NCBI GenBank assembly: GCA_035476635.1
Contig: DATILI010000101.1
Location: forward strand, 1-64,000
DNA: 64,000 nt
Direction of reading: 5' to 3'
Source: DATILI01 sp035476635
Lineage (GTDB): Bacteria; Pseudomonadota; Gammaproteobacteria; Burkholderiales; Burkholderiaceae_C
The notes under the pieces were generated by a model that did not search any database, was not told the origin of the DNA, and was given only the letters and a program-made list of their open reading frames with translations. A program made the translations under genes and the position numbers. This document shows positions 16,953 through 25,186 of the stretch, piece after piece (within the stretch, counting starts at the first letter, position 1; the number at the start of each line of letters is the position of its first letter).

Positions 16953-17064
16953 CGTGCTCCACATAAGGTTGATACGGGCCGGTGCCGCCATGCGAGGCTA
17001 CCGAGGCGGGCAGGAAGCCACCTTGCTGTGGATCAAACACATGCACTTCTTCCACCTCGATCAT
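16930..17064 (-). CDS. Possible small protein overlapping the nitronate monooxygenase start
   Basis: A 44-codon frame starting MIEVEEVHVFDPQQGGFLPA and ending HDGQVISN. The composition looks protein-like, and the frame continues upstream without a stop to the FNR-type box. It overlaps the first 23 bases of the next gene out of frame. No clear Shine-Dalgarno and no known family; it could be a true small leader protein or chance. Confidence 0.3.
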   Translation of the reverse strand: MIEVEEVHVFDPQQGGFLPASVASHGGTGPYQPYVEHDGQVISN

Positions 17065-17104
17065 GTAGCGCCAGCCACAGGCGATGATGCGCTGCAACCG
17101 TTTC

Positions 17105-17118
17105 TTGATGTGTGTCAA
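17105..17118. promoter_or_regulatory. FNR-type box between the nmo-nnrS pair and a hemerythrin gene
   Basis: TTGATGTGTGTCAA fits TTGAT-N4-RTCAA. It is 112 bp from the rightward hemerythrin ATG (17224) and about 160 bp from the leftward nitronate monooxygenase ATG, so either transcript could be the target. Confidence 0.65.
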
Positions 17119-17223
17119 ATGCGAATTGCGCGATTTCCACTACCTTGTGGATGACGCGGCTTCAGTTGTTCTGGCCGCAATTTGCGGCATTGCCGCCCAT
17201 CCATCGACTTGTGAGGTAACCCC

Positions 17224-17775
17224 ATGAAAGCGCTACACGCCATCGAAGACCGGTCCGTCATCGACGCGCCGCTGACCAGCTTCTCGCAATGCCATTCGGG
17301 AATTCTCGGGCGCTTGCAGTCCCTGACGGCGCTGCCCGAGTTGGCGGTGGCCGCCCAGCGGTCGCGCGCCATTGCCACGGATACGCTGGCTTTGTTTGGC
17401 AAAGCAATCATGGAGCACCATGCGGATGAAGAAAACGAGTTGTTCCCGGCGGTGTTGCACAGCGCCGCCAAGGGCGAGGAAAAGCTTCGAGTGGCAACAA
17501 TCGTGCGGCGTCTCGTTTCCGAGCATCGCGCCATCGAAGCGGCGTGGAAAACTCTGAAACCCGGTGTGGAAGCTGCGGCAAGCAGCAAGCCGGGCGCGCT
17601 GGATGCGCAGGAGGTTGCAGCGCTGGTGGACGCGTACGTGGCGCATGCGCGCTACGAGGAGCAGGAGTTCCTGCCGCTGGCCGAGACGATCCTGGGGCGC
17701 GATGCCAATCACCTGGCCGCGCTGGGCTTGAGCCTGCATTTGCGGCATTCGCCAATGGCCTACGGCTACATCTAG
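17224..17775 (+). CDS. Hemerythrin HHE-domain protein
   Basis: 183-residue four-helix bundle. Iron-binding candidates are visible in order: His in SQCHSGILGRL, HHADEENELFP, SEHRAIEAAW, and AHARYEEQEFLPLAE. Such HHE proteins bind a di-iron centre and take part in oxygen storage, NO or peroxide handling, or iron-sulphur repair. GTGAGG precedes the ATG. The stop is followed by a strong hairpin shared with a second, convergent hemerythrin gene. Confidence 0.9.
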   Translation: MKALHAIEDRSVIDAPLTSFSQCHSGILGRLQSLTALPELAVAAQRSRAIATDTLALFGKAIMEHHADEENELFPAVLHSAAKGEEKLRVATIVRRLVSEHRAIEAAWKTLKPGVEAAASSKPGALDAQEVAALVDAYVAHARYEEQEFLPLAETILGRDANHLAALGLSLHLRHSPMAYGYI

Positions 17776-17788
17776 GGGCAACGGCGTT

Positions 17789-17815
17789 GGCCGCACCGCA
17801 CCGGAAGGTGCGGCC
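17789..17815. terminator. Bidirectional hairpin between two convergent hemerythrin genes
   Basis: GGCCGCACC (17789-17797) pairs with GGTGCGGCC (17807-17815); an alternative 7-bp stem with a GGAA tetraloop (17796-17813) is also possible. No long T-run follows, so termination may rely on the hairpin plus Rho. It overlaps the stop codon of the leftward gene. Confidence 0.6.
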
Positions 17816-18447
17816 TATGACCGGCCTACGCCGATCGGGGCCGGAGCGTTCGTGACGATCTTGGTGAACAGGCGGTCATAGGTCGGGTCGAGATGATTTG
17901 CATTGGCAAAAGGATCTCGATTGGCGGCGAATGCCGCATTCAGCTCCGTCCAATCGGCCTGCGCAAGCACCCTTTGCGCCGCTGGCAGGACGACGGTTTC
18001 CTCGATCCGCATGTGCTCGAGGTAGAAGCCGACATAGGCGCGGGCCGATTCGGCGAAGGCGTTCATGCGGCATTCCCCGAGCATCTCCCACGCCAGCAAG
18101 GCGTGTTGCAGCGAATGGATCAGGCCTTCGCCCCGTGCATGGTCGCGCTCCAGCTGGCTGATCGTGGACGCCACTTCCGGGGCCAAGCGTGCAACCCGAG
18201 GAAACAGGAGCTTGGATTCCTTCGGATGGTGCAGCTTCTCGGGGAACTCGTCGATGTAGAAAAGCATGGCGCGAAGCACATCAAAGAACCGTTCCGGCTC
18301 ATCCCCCGGGCCGCGCTCCAGCATGAGAAGAACGGAGCGCAGCATGGCGCGCAGCGCTGCGTGCTCGTTCAGCAGCGTGTGCAGGGCGTTCTCGGAATCG
18401 CCTGGCGAATGAGATGGAGCAGGTGGCGACGTGATGGATGGAGTCAT
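17815..18447 (-). CDS. Hemerythrin HHE-domain protein
   Basis: 210-residue HHE-domain protein with His/Glu ligands in LLNEHAALRAML, EKLHHPKESKLLFP, LERDHARGEGLIHSL and FYLEHMRIEETVVLP. The length and order match the YtfE/DUF-type HHE regulators of iron-sulphur repair or NO response, but assignment within the family is uncertain. ATG 18447 has GGAGACC upstream, and a consensus FNR-type box is centred 62 bp before it. Convergent with the hemerythrin gene at 17224; the two proteins are not close copies. Confidence 0.88.
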   Translation of the reverse strand: MTPSITSPPAPSHSPGDSENALHTLLNEHAALRAMLRSVLLMLERGPGDEPERFFDVLRAMLFYIDEFPEKLHHPKESKLLFPRVARLAPEVASTISQLERDHARGEGLIHSLQHALLAWEMLGECRMNAFAESARAYVGFYLEHMRIEETVVLPAAQRVLAQADWTELNAAFAANRDPFANANHLDPTYDRLFTKIVTNAPAPIGVGRS

Positions 18448-18502
18448 GATGTGGGTCTCCGCGTTGATAGTTTCAGTGTTGATCGCCATGGCACGCCTGG
18501 TG

Positions 18503-18516
18503 TTGACATTGATCAA
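18503..18516. promoter_or_regulatory. FNR-type box upstream of hemerythrin gene
   Basis: TTGACATTGATCAA fits TTGAY-N4-ATCAA, centred 62 bp upstream of the hemerythrin ATG at 18447, giving a leader of about 20 bases if it acts at -41.5. Confidence 0.8.
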
Positions 18517-18564
18517 TCGTTTGCGCGATATCTGCCGAGCAGGTTCGCCAACGCCGTTCGCCGC

Positions 18565-19899
18565 TCAAAGCGGTTGCACGATGCTGGCTTGCTGCATCGG
18601 AGGCAACTGGTCTTGCATCCATTCACACCATTCGGCCACTGCTTCGTCGCCGCTGCCGGCGCGCGGATTGTCGGCCAGGTCGGGCCAGCGCCGCTGGCAC
18701 GCGTTGACGATGCTTTGCAGCTCCCACAGTGCTTCGCGCCCGATCAGCCCGAGTTCCGCGAGGCCCTCCGCATCGTCGCCCAGGCTCTGCACCAGTTGCG
18801 CGTGTCCGCCGGGTTGGTTGCCGGCCTCCGTCAACGAACGCACCAGCGCCTGCAGCCGGGAGTCCAGCAGCCTGGCCGGACCGTTGGCGCCATCTGCGAA
18901 TTCCGTGGCCGGGATCGTCATCTTCAGGGCGGACCACTTCTCCACCGCGCTTGCGAGAAGTTCGCCATACTGGTATACCAGCGCCGCGGGTCGATTGACC
19001 GACTGGCGCAGGGCGTCCTCGCGCAGCAGGGGCATCAGATAGCCGACCAGCGTGGCGTCGAACATGCGGTGCTTCAGGCGCAATACCAGGGAGAGTTTTT
19101 GCGCCGGCGCGCGCTTGTGCTTGTGGAACAGGGCGGCAACCACCACGGCCAGCAGGAGGATCTTGCCAAGCGGCGAGATCGCCGCGCCTTGCAAGCCGCG
19201 CGGGTAACCGCTGCCGTCGTGCCGTTCATGGTGCTCCAGTACCGCGGTCTCGACTTCACGCGGATAGCTCTGGCAGTTGCGCACCATCAGCATGGAGGTA
19301 ATCGGGTGCGCAACCAGGTGCGTGCGCTCCAGGCCGGTCAATCGGTATTGGGGATCGCGCCAAGCCGGGTGCATGTGCAGCATGCCGATGTCGTGCAGCA
19401 GTGCGGCGGATGCGACCGCATCCAGCACTTCCGGCCGCAGCTCGCTGCGCATTCCCAGGAACAGGGCGACCAGCGTCATCTCAAGGCTGTGCTGAAAAAG
19501 ATCCGGCTGCTGCTCGCGCATGAGCGTGAGTTTGAAGGCCATGGGGCGCGGCAGCCGCAAGCGGCCCAACGGGGCGGCCAGCACATCGGGTGACTTCAAT
19601 CCCGAGGCCAGCAAGCGGGGCAGGGGTGCATCGGCGAGCAGGGCGCGGGCGGCCGCCTGCAGGCCGGCGGCATCCACCGCGCCCTCGACGGTCAGCTGGC
19701 TATCGATGGGTTCGCGCAGTTTGTGCTGCACCAGCCGCTCGTACAGCCGGCTGTCGATGGGTACGCCTTTTTCCACCAGCTTGATTCCGCTGGCGCTGTA
19801 GATCGCGCCTTCGGCCATGACGACGCGTTTGTCGCCCAGATCGGCAACCGCGCGAAGGTAGTGCTCCGTGTCGATGGGTTCCGCGGCGTTGTCTTCCAT
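18565..19899 (-). CDS. HD-GYP domain c-di-GMP phosphodiesterase
   Basis: 444-residue cytoplasmic protein. The catalytic HD-GYP core has QHSLEMTLVA, the HD pair in LLHDIGMLHMH, and HHERHDGSGYPRGL, the canonical HHE-DGSGYP signature, so hydrolysis of c-di-GMP is expected. The N-terminal ~130 residues resemble the DUF3391-type region of some HD-GYP proteins but are not a clear known sensor. The C-terminal ~130 residues are of unknown function. It starts 14 bases after a usp stop, so it probably shares the FNR-type box at 20421. Confidence 0.9.
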   Translation of the reverse strand: MEDNAAEPIDTEHYLRAVADLGDKRVVMAEGAIYSASGIKLVEKGVPIDSRLYERLVQHKLREPIDSQLTVEGAVDAAGLQAAARALLADAPLPRLLASGLKSPDVLAAPLGRLRLPRPMAFKLTLMREQQPDLFQHSLEMTLVALFLGMRSELRPEVLDAVASAALLHDIGMLHMHPAWRDPQYRLTGLERTHLVAHPITSMLMVRNCQSYPREVETAVLEHHERHDGSGYPRGLQGAAISPLGKILLLAVVVAALFHKHKRAPAQKLSLVLRLKHRMFDATLVGYLMPLLREDALRQSVNRPAALVYQYGELLASAVEKWSALKMTIPATEFADGANGPARLLDSRLQALVRSLTEAGNQPGGHAQLVQSLGDDAEGLAELGLIGREALWELQSIVNACQRRWPDLADNPRAGSGDEAVAEWCEWMQDQLPPMQQASIVQPL

Positions 19900-19913
19900 G
19901 GGTCACTGTTTGT

Positions 19914-20357
19914 TCAGCGCAGCACCAGCACGGGAATGTGCGACTGCGTCAGCACCTGCTGCGTCTCGCTGCCCAGCAGCAGGCGCTTGATCCCGCGGCG
20001 ACCATGCGATGCCATCACGATCAGGTCGCACTTGTTCTTCCTTGCCGTCGCGATGACGGACTCGGCCACCATGTCCGACTTCAGCGTCACGGCCTTGGTC
20101 TTGACGCCCTCGGCCTCGGCCTTGACCTTGACGGCTTCGACAATGGCCATGCCGTTCTCGGCCCATTGCCGTTCCACACGGGCGACGTCTTGATTGCTCA
20201 TCGCGAGGGATCCTTCAAAATAGCTTTCAGGATAGCGCGGAACGACCTTCAGCGCCACCAGATCGGCGCTGAGCGTCGAAGCGAGGGCGATCGCGCTGTT
20301 GACGGCTTTTCTTGACAGGTTCGAGCCATCGGTGGCCACCAGAATACGTTGGTACAT
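19914..20357 (-). CDS. Universal stress protein (UspA family)
   Basis: 147-residue Usp starting MYQRILVATDGSNLSRKA and ending with VMASHGRRGIKRLLLGSETQQVL, the nucleotide-binding loop. AAGGAG before ATG 20357 fixes the start. An FNR-type box is centred 70 bp upstream. It leads a unit with the HD-GYP phosphodiesterase gene. Confidence 0.93.
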   Translation of the reverse strand: MYQRILVATDGSNLSRKAVNSAIALASTLSADLVALKVVPRYPESYFEGSLAMSNQDVARVERQWAENGMAIVEAVKVKAEAEGVKTKAVTLKSDMVAESVIATARKNKCDLIVMASHGRRGIKRLLLGSETQQVLTQSHIPVLVLR

Positions 20358-20420
20358 ACGGAACTCCTTCGAGTTGATGGGCTTGTGGTGCCAGCGTAGT
20401 GCGCCTGACGGCCTCTCGGC

Positions 20421-20434
20421 TTGATCCATGTCAA
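20421..20434. promoter_or_regulatory. FNR-type box between usp and ccoI
   Basis: TTGATCCATGTCAA fits TTGAT-N4-RTCAA. It lies 70 bp from the leftward usp start and 43 bp from the rightward ccoI start; spacing suits usp, and ccoI activation would need a very short leader. Confidence 0.75.
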
Positions 20435-20470
20435 GTGCCGTCAAGAGTTGCGCGGATAGTCTTGGCCTCC

Positions 20471-22735
20471 ATGCAGACCGCGCTCGCAGTGCTCGATGAT
20501 CCAGAGGAATGGCCCGCGTTCAGCCGTGAACTGCCGGGCGAATCGGGCTGCTGGGAGTCGGGTGTGGCCTTGCAAGGCATGCACTGCGCCGCATGCGCAC
20601 TGACGATCGAGGCCGCGCTGCGTTCCGTCCCCGGGGTCCTGGGGGCCGATGTCAGCAGCGCCAGCCGCCGGGCGCGTGTGCGCTGGCGCGCCGGTGCGAC
20701 CCAGCCGTCGGCCTGGATGCTGGCGATTCAGCATGCGGGCTATGGGGCGGTGCCGGCCATCGACGGCGACAGCCACGAGCGCCGCCGCCTGGAGACCCGC
20801 AGCGCACTGTGGCGTTGGCTGGTCGCCGGCTTTTGCATGATGCAGGTGATGATGTACGCGACGCCCGCCTACGTTGCAGAGCCGGGCGACATCACGCCGG
20901 ACATGCAGCAACTGCTGCGCTGGGCGTCCTGGGTGCTGACACTGCCGGTACTGGCATTCTCCTGCGGACCGTTCTTCCGGCAGGCCTGGCGCGACTTGCG
21001 CGGCCTGCGCATCGGCATGGACCTGCCGGTGGCGCTGGGCATCCTCGTGACCTTCGCCGTCAGCTCGGCCGGCACCTTCGACGCCTCCGGCATTTTCGGT
21101 CGCGAGGTGTACTTCGACTCGTTGACCATGTTTGTCTTTTTCCTGCTCACGGGCCGCTGGCTGGAGACACGCCTGCGCGAGCGCACCGCCGGCGCGCTGG
21201 ATGCCTTGATGAACAGGTTGCCCGACCGCGTCGAGCGCCGGCGTGCCGACGGCGCGTTCGAGGCGGTCGCACTGCGTCGCCTGCGCGCCGGCGACGTCAT
21301 GCGCGTGCAGCCCGGAGAGGCATTTCCCGCCGACGGCATCGTGCTGCGCGGGCGCACCTCGGTCGATGAAGCGCTGCTGACAGGGGAGTCACGGCCGGTA
21401 CCGCGCAGCCCCGGTGGCGAGGTGATCGCGGGCAGCTACAACCTGTCCGGGGTGGTGGAGGTGGATGTTCGGCGCATCGGTGCGCAAACGCGCTTTGCGC
21501 AGATCGTCGCGCTGATGGAAAGCGCTGCGCTCGACAAACCCGCCCTTGCCCGTCTGGCGGATCGCATCGCCACGCCGTTCCTGGCGGCTGTGCTGCTGGC
21601 CGCCGCCGGCGCCTGCGCATTCTGGTGGACGCGCGATCCTGGCCATGCGCTGATGGTCGCGGTGGCCGTGCTGGTGGTCACCTGCCCGTGCGCACTGTCA
21701 TTGGCCACGCCGGCCGCCATGCTGGCCTCGGCCGGTGCGCTGGCCCGCCAGGGCATCCTGGTGCGCCGCCTGCAGGCTTTCGAAGCGCTGGCCGGAGTCG
21801 ACACGGTCGTGTTCGACAAGACCGGCACGCTCACCCGCGAGGCCTTGGCGCTGTCGGCCATTCGCTGCCGCGACGATCATTCCGAGCAGCGGGTGCTGGC
21901 CATGGCGGGCGCCTTGGCGCAGCTGTCGCGGCATCCCGTTTCGCGCGCCATCGCGTCGGCGGCGCAGAGCGCCGAAGCCGCGCTGTGCTGGCATGCCAGC
22001 GGCGTCAGCGAATCGGCCGGGGAGGGGGTCTGCGGCACCGTGGCCCCGGGCGCCCGGGCCGACTTTGCCCCGGCGGCATTGCGCCTGGGTTCGGCCGCGT
22101 ACTGCGGCGTGGCCGGGCCCGAATGCGATGTCCTGTCGGCCACGCTGAGCGACGCACAGGGCTGGCTCGCCACCTTTGAACTGCAGGAGATGCTCCGCCC
22201 GGACGCCCATGCCGCGGTGCAGGCCTTGCGCGCCGAGGGCATCGACGTGTGGCTGCTCTCCGGGGACAGCCAGCCGGCCGTCGCCCGCATTGCGGGCCAG
22301 GTGGGCATCGTCCAGGCCAGGGGTCGCTGCATGCCGCAGGACAAGCTGGCGGCGTTGCGCACGGCCCAGCAGGAGGGGCGCAAGCTCGCCATGGTGGGCG
22401 ATGGCTTGAACGATGGCCCGGTGCTCGCGGGTGCGGACGTGTCCTTTTCCTTCGGCCAGTCGGTGCCGCTGGCGATGGCCAAGGCCGACTTTGTGCTGCC
22501 GGCGGATCGCCTGATGGCCGTGGTGCAAGCCCTGCGGCTGGCCCGGCGCACGCTGCGCGTGGTGCGCCAGAACCTGCTGTGGGCCGCGGCGTACAACGCG
22601 GTCTGCGTTCCCCTGGCGGTCGTCGGCTGGCTGCCGGCCTGGGCCGCGGGCCTCGGCATGGCGGCCAGTTCCTTGCTGGTGGTCGTCAACGCCTTGCGCC
22701 TGGCGGATCGCCATGCCATGCCAGGAGCTGATTGA
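20471..22735 (+). CDS. ccoI: Copper-translocating P1B-type ATPase CcoI (FixI)
   Basis: 754-residue heavy-metal P-type ATPase that supplies copper for cbb3 oxidase assembly. An N-terminal metal-binding domain carries GMHCAAC. About eight membrane segments surround the CPC motif (VTCPCALSLATPAAM). The actuator has LTGESRPV, the phosphorylation site is DKTGTLT, the nucleotide domain has SRHPVSRAI, and the hinge is MVGDGLNDGPVLAGAD. Linkage to ccoS and ccoNOQP makes the CcoI assignment firm over CopA. It overlaps ccoS by one base (TGATG). The ATG at 20471 lacks a strong ribosome-binding site. Confidence 0.93.
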   Translation: MQTALAVLDDPEEWPAFSRELPGESGCWESGVALQGMHCAACALTIEAALRSVPGVLGADVSSASRRARVRWRAGATQPSAWMLAIQHAGYGAVPAIDGDSHERRRLETRSALWRWLVAGFCMMQVMMYATPAYVAEPGDITPDMQQLLRWASWVLTLPVLAFSCGPFFRQAWRDLRGLRIGMDLPVALGILVTFAVSSAGTFDASGIFGREVYFDSLTMFVFFLLTGRWLETRLRERTAGALDALMNRLPDRVERRRADGAFEAVALRRLRAGDVMRVQPGEAFPADGIVLRGRTSVDEALLTGESRPVPRSPGGEVIAGSYNLSGVVEVDVRRIGAQTRFAQIVALMESAALDKPALARLADRIATPFLAAVLLAAAGACAFWWTRDPGHALMVAVAVLVVTCPCALSLATPAAMLASAGALARQGILVRRLQAFEALAGVDTVVFDKTGTLTREALALSAIRCRDDHSEQRVLAMAGALAQLSRHPVSRAIASAAQSAEAALCWHASGVSESAGEGVCGTVAPGARADFAPAALRLGSAAYCGVAGPECDVLSATLSDAQGWLATFELQEMLRPDAHAAVQALRAEGIDVWLLSGDSQPAVARIAGQVGIVQARGRCMPQDKLAALRTAQQEGRKLAMVGDGLNDGPVLAGADVSFSFGQSVPLAMAKADFVLPADRLMAVVQALRLARRTLRVVRQNLLWAAAYNAVCVPLAVVGWLPAWAAGLGMAASSLLVVVNALRLADRHAMPGAD

Positions 22736-22872
22736 TGGACATCCTGTTCCTGCTCATTCCATTGTCGGTGGCGCTGGTCCTTCTCATTCTTGGTGGCCTG
22801 TGGTGGGCGGTCGCGCATGGCCAGTTCGACGGCATCGAGCAGGAAGGCGAACGAATTCTTCGCAGCGATTGA
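22735..22872 (+). CDS. ccoS: cbb3 oxidase maturation protein CcoS
   Basis: 45-residue small membrane protein: one hydrophobic segment (ILFLLIPLSVALVLLILGG) followed by LWWAVAHGQFDGIEQEGERIL, the typical CcoS end. CcoS is needed to insert haem and copper into cbb3 oxidase. It starts in the TGATG overlap with ccoI; its stop lies inside the FNR-type box that precedes ccoN. Confidence 0.92.
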   Translation: MDILFLLIPLSVALVLLILGGLWWAVAHGQFDGIEQEGERILRSD

Positions 22873-22882
22873 CTTATGTCAA
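22869..22882. promoter_or_regulatory. FNR-type box upstream of ccoNOQP
   Basis: TTGACTTATGTCAA fits TTGAY-N4-RTCAA and is centred 59 bp before the ccoN ATG. It overlaps the ccoS stop codon. cbb3 operons are classical FNR/Anr targets. Confidence 0.85.
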
Positions 22883-22934
22883 AACCAGCGCGGCCCGCCC
22901 GGCCGACACTGCCGACACAACGTAGAGGTACCTC

Positions 22935-24374
22935 ATGGATTCTTCGCAAATACAAGCCGCAAATTACAACGACACGGTGGTGCGCCAGTTCTCCATCATG
23001 GCCGTGGTCTGGGGTGTCGTCGGCATGCTGGTGGGCGTGTTCATCGCGGCGCAGCTGGCCTGGCCGGAGCTGAACTTCGGCATTCCCTGGCTGAGCTACG
23101 GCCGCCTGCGGCCGCTGCATACGAACGCGGTGATCTTCGCCTTTGGTGGCTGCGCGTTGATGGCCACCAGCTTCTACGTGGTGCAACGCACGGGCCAGGT
23201 GCGGCTGTTCGCCGGGCCGCTGGCATCGTTCACCTTCTGGGGCTGGCAGGCGGTGATCGTGGCCGCGGCCATCAGCCTGCCGCTGGGCTACACCACCGGC
23301 AAGGAGTACGCAGAGCTGGAGTGGCCGATCGACATTCTCATCACCCTGGTCTGGGTCTCCTACGCCATCGTGTTCTTCGGCACCGTCGGGATGCGCAAGG
23401 TGCGCCACATCTACGTGGCCAACTGGTTCTATGGCGCCTTCATCCTGGCCGTCGCCATCCTGCACCTGGTCAACAGCGCGGAAGTGCCGGCGGGCTGGAT
23501 GAAGTCTTACTCGGCCTATGCGGGCGTGCAGGATGCGATGGTGCAGTGGTGGTATGGCCACAACGCGGTGGGCTTTTTCCTGACCGCGGGCTTTCTCGGG
23601 ATGATGTATTACTTCATCCCCAAGCAGGCCGAGCGCCCCGTGTACAGCTACCGGCTGTCGATCGTGCACTTCTGGGCGCTGATCTTCACCTACATGTGGG
23701 CCGGCCCGCACCACTTGCACTACACGGCATTGCCCGACTGGACCCAATCCGTGGGCATGGTGTTCTCGCTGATCCTGCTGGCGCCAAGCTGGGGCGGCAT
23801 GATCAACGGTGTCATGACACTGTCGGGCGCCTGGCACAAGCTTCGCGACGACCCGATCCTGCGCTTCCTGATTGTTTCGCTCTCGTTCTACGGCATGGCG
23901 ACGTTCGAGGGCCCGCTGATGTCCATCAAGACCGTCAACTCGCTGTCCCACTACACGGACTGGACGGTAGGCCATGTGCATGCCGGCGCCCTGGGCTGGG
24001 TCGGCTTCATCTCGATGGGTTCGCTGTACTACCTGATCCCGCGGCTGTTCGGCCGCAAGCAGATGCATTCGATCCCGGCCATCGAGTTCCATTTCTGGGT
24101 GTCCACGATCGGCATCGTGTTGTACATCGCCGCGATGTGGATTGCCGGTGTCATGCAAGGCCTGATGTGGCGTGGCATCAACGCCGATGGCACGCTCACC
24201 TACACCTTCGTCGAGTCGGTCAAGGCCACCTATCCGTTCTATGTGATCCGGGTCATCGGCGGCTTGCTCTACCTGGCGGGAATGCTGGTCATGGCCTGGA
24301 ACGTCTGGATGACGGTGATCTGGGGCCGCTCGGTCCCCACGCAGATTCCGGCGGTCGCCGCCGCCCACGCTTGA
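22935..24374 (+). CDS. ccoN: Cytochrome c oxidase cbb3-type subunit I CcoN
   Basis: 479-residue catalytic haem-copper subunit with about twelve membrane helices. The CuB/haem ligands are visible in WYGHNAVGFFLTAGF, GPHHLHYT and GHVHAGALGW; PLHTNAVIFAFGG is the usual haem b region. It reduces oxygen to water at high affinity in micro-oxic conditions. GAGG precedes the ATG. First gene of ccoNOQP. Confidence 0.97.
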   Translation: MDSSQIQAANYNDTVVRQFSIMAVVWGVVGMLVGVFIAAQLAWPELNFGIPWLSYGRLRPLHTNAVIFAFGGCALMATSFYVVQRTGQVRLFAGPLASFTFWGWQAVIVAAAISLPLGYTTGKEYAELEWPIDILITLVWVSYAIVFFGTVGMRKVRHIYVANWFYGAFILAVAILHLVNSAEVPAGWMKSYSAYAGVQDAMVQWWYGHNAVGFFLTAGFLGMMYYFIPKQAERPVYSYRLSIVHFWALIFTYMWAGPHHLHYTALPDWTQSVGMVFSLILLAPSWGGMINGVMTLSGAWHKLRDDPILRFLIVSLSFYGMATFEGPLMSIKTVNSLSHYTDWTVGHVHAGALGWVGFISMGSLYYLIPRLFGRKQMHSIPAIEFHFWVSTIGIVLYIAAMWIAGVMQGLMWRGINADGTLTYTFVESVKATYPFYVIRVIGGLLYLAGMLVMAWNVWMTVIWGRSVPTQIPAVAAAHA

Positions 24375-24387
24375 AAAGGAACACACC

Positions 24388-25017
24388 ATGCGCGAGAACG
24401 CTTCCCAGACCACGGGCTTCAGCCACGAGAAGGTCGAAACCAGCAACTTCCTGATGATCGTTCTGATTCTCCTGGTTGTCGCCATCGGCGGCCTGGTGGA
24501 GATCGTGCCCTTGTTCTTCCAGAAGTCCACGACGCAGCCCATCAGCGGCGTGCAGCCCTACGCGGCGCTGCAACTGGTCGGCCGCGACATCTATCTGCGC
24601 GAGGGTTGCTACAACTGCCACTCGCAGATGATCCGCCCGCTGCGCGCGGAAACGCTGCGCTACGGCCACTACTCGGTCGCGGGCGAATTCGTCTACGACC
24701 ATCCCTTCCAGTGGGGCAGCAAGCGCACCGGCCCGGACTTGCACCGCGTCGGCGGCAAGTACAGCGACGAGTGGCACCGCATCCACCTGAACAATCCGCG
24801 CGACCTGGTGCCGGAGTCCAACATGCCGGGCTATCCGTGGCTGGAGAAGTCGGCGCTGGACCCGGGGATCGCGGCGCCGCGCATGAAGGCCTTGCGCGTG
24901 GCCGGTGTGCCCTACACCGACGCGCAGATTGCCCAGTCGGGTGAAGCAATCAAGGGAAAGACCGAGATGGATGCGCTCGTGGCGTATCTGCAAATGATGG
25001 GCCTGGCGCTCAAGTAA
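24388..25017 (+). CDS. ccoO: Cytochrome c oxidase cbb3-type subunit II CcoO
   Basis: 209-residue mono-haem membrane-anchored cytochrome c. One N-terminal membrane helix (about residues 21-43), then haem-binding C74-YN-C77-H78, and the downstream methionine region PESNMPGYPWL. It passes electrons to CcoN. Located 13 bases after ccoN. Confidence 0.97.
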   Translation: MRENASQTTGFSHEKVETSNFLMIVLILLVVAIGGLVEIVPLFFQKSTTQPISGVQPYAALQLVGRDIYLREGCYNCHSQMIRPLRAETLRYGHYSVAGEFVYDHPFQWGSKRTGPDLHRVGGKYSDEWHRIHLNNPRDLVPESNMPGYPWLEKSALDPGIAAPRMKALRVAGVPYTDAQIAQSGEAIKGKTEMDALVAYLQMMGLALK

Positions 25018-25028
25018 GGAGTGTTCCG

Positions 25029-25166
25029 ATGGACGTTACCACCCTGCGCATCGCAGCCACGCTGGCTTGCTTCGTGACCTTTCTCGTCATCCTGGCCTGG
25101 GCCTTTGCCCGCCGCAATCGTGCAAGTTTCGAAGAGGCCGCACGGCTTCCCTTCGAGCAGGACTGA
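25029..25166 (+). CDS. ccoQ: cbb3 oxidase subunit CcoQ
   Basis: 45-residue protein with one membrane helix (IAATLACFVTFLVILAWAF) and a short charged tail (RRNRASFEEAARLPFEQD), the classical CcoQ/FixQ layout. It lies between ccoO and ccoP as in the usual NOQP order and stabilises the complex. Confidence 0.93.
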   Translation: MDVTTLRIAATLACFVTFLVILAWAFARRNRASFEEAARLPFEQD

Positions 25167-25186
25167 ACCGCAAGGGAGAGATTTTC

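Noticed and set aside
17893..19593. 566-codon open frame on the plus strand
   Set aside because: It lies opposite the HD-GYP and hemerythrin genes; its translation is Gln/His/Arg-rich with no family motif. Typical antisense shadow in high-GC DNA.
20471..22735. CopA-type copper export ATPase instead of CcoI
   Set aside because: Direct overlap with ccoS and position before ccoNOQP favour CcoI; the sequence motifs alone do not separate the two.
22686..24542. 618-codon open frame on the minus strand
   Set aside because: Exact shadow of ccoN; composition is His/Asp/Gln-rich and without known motifs.
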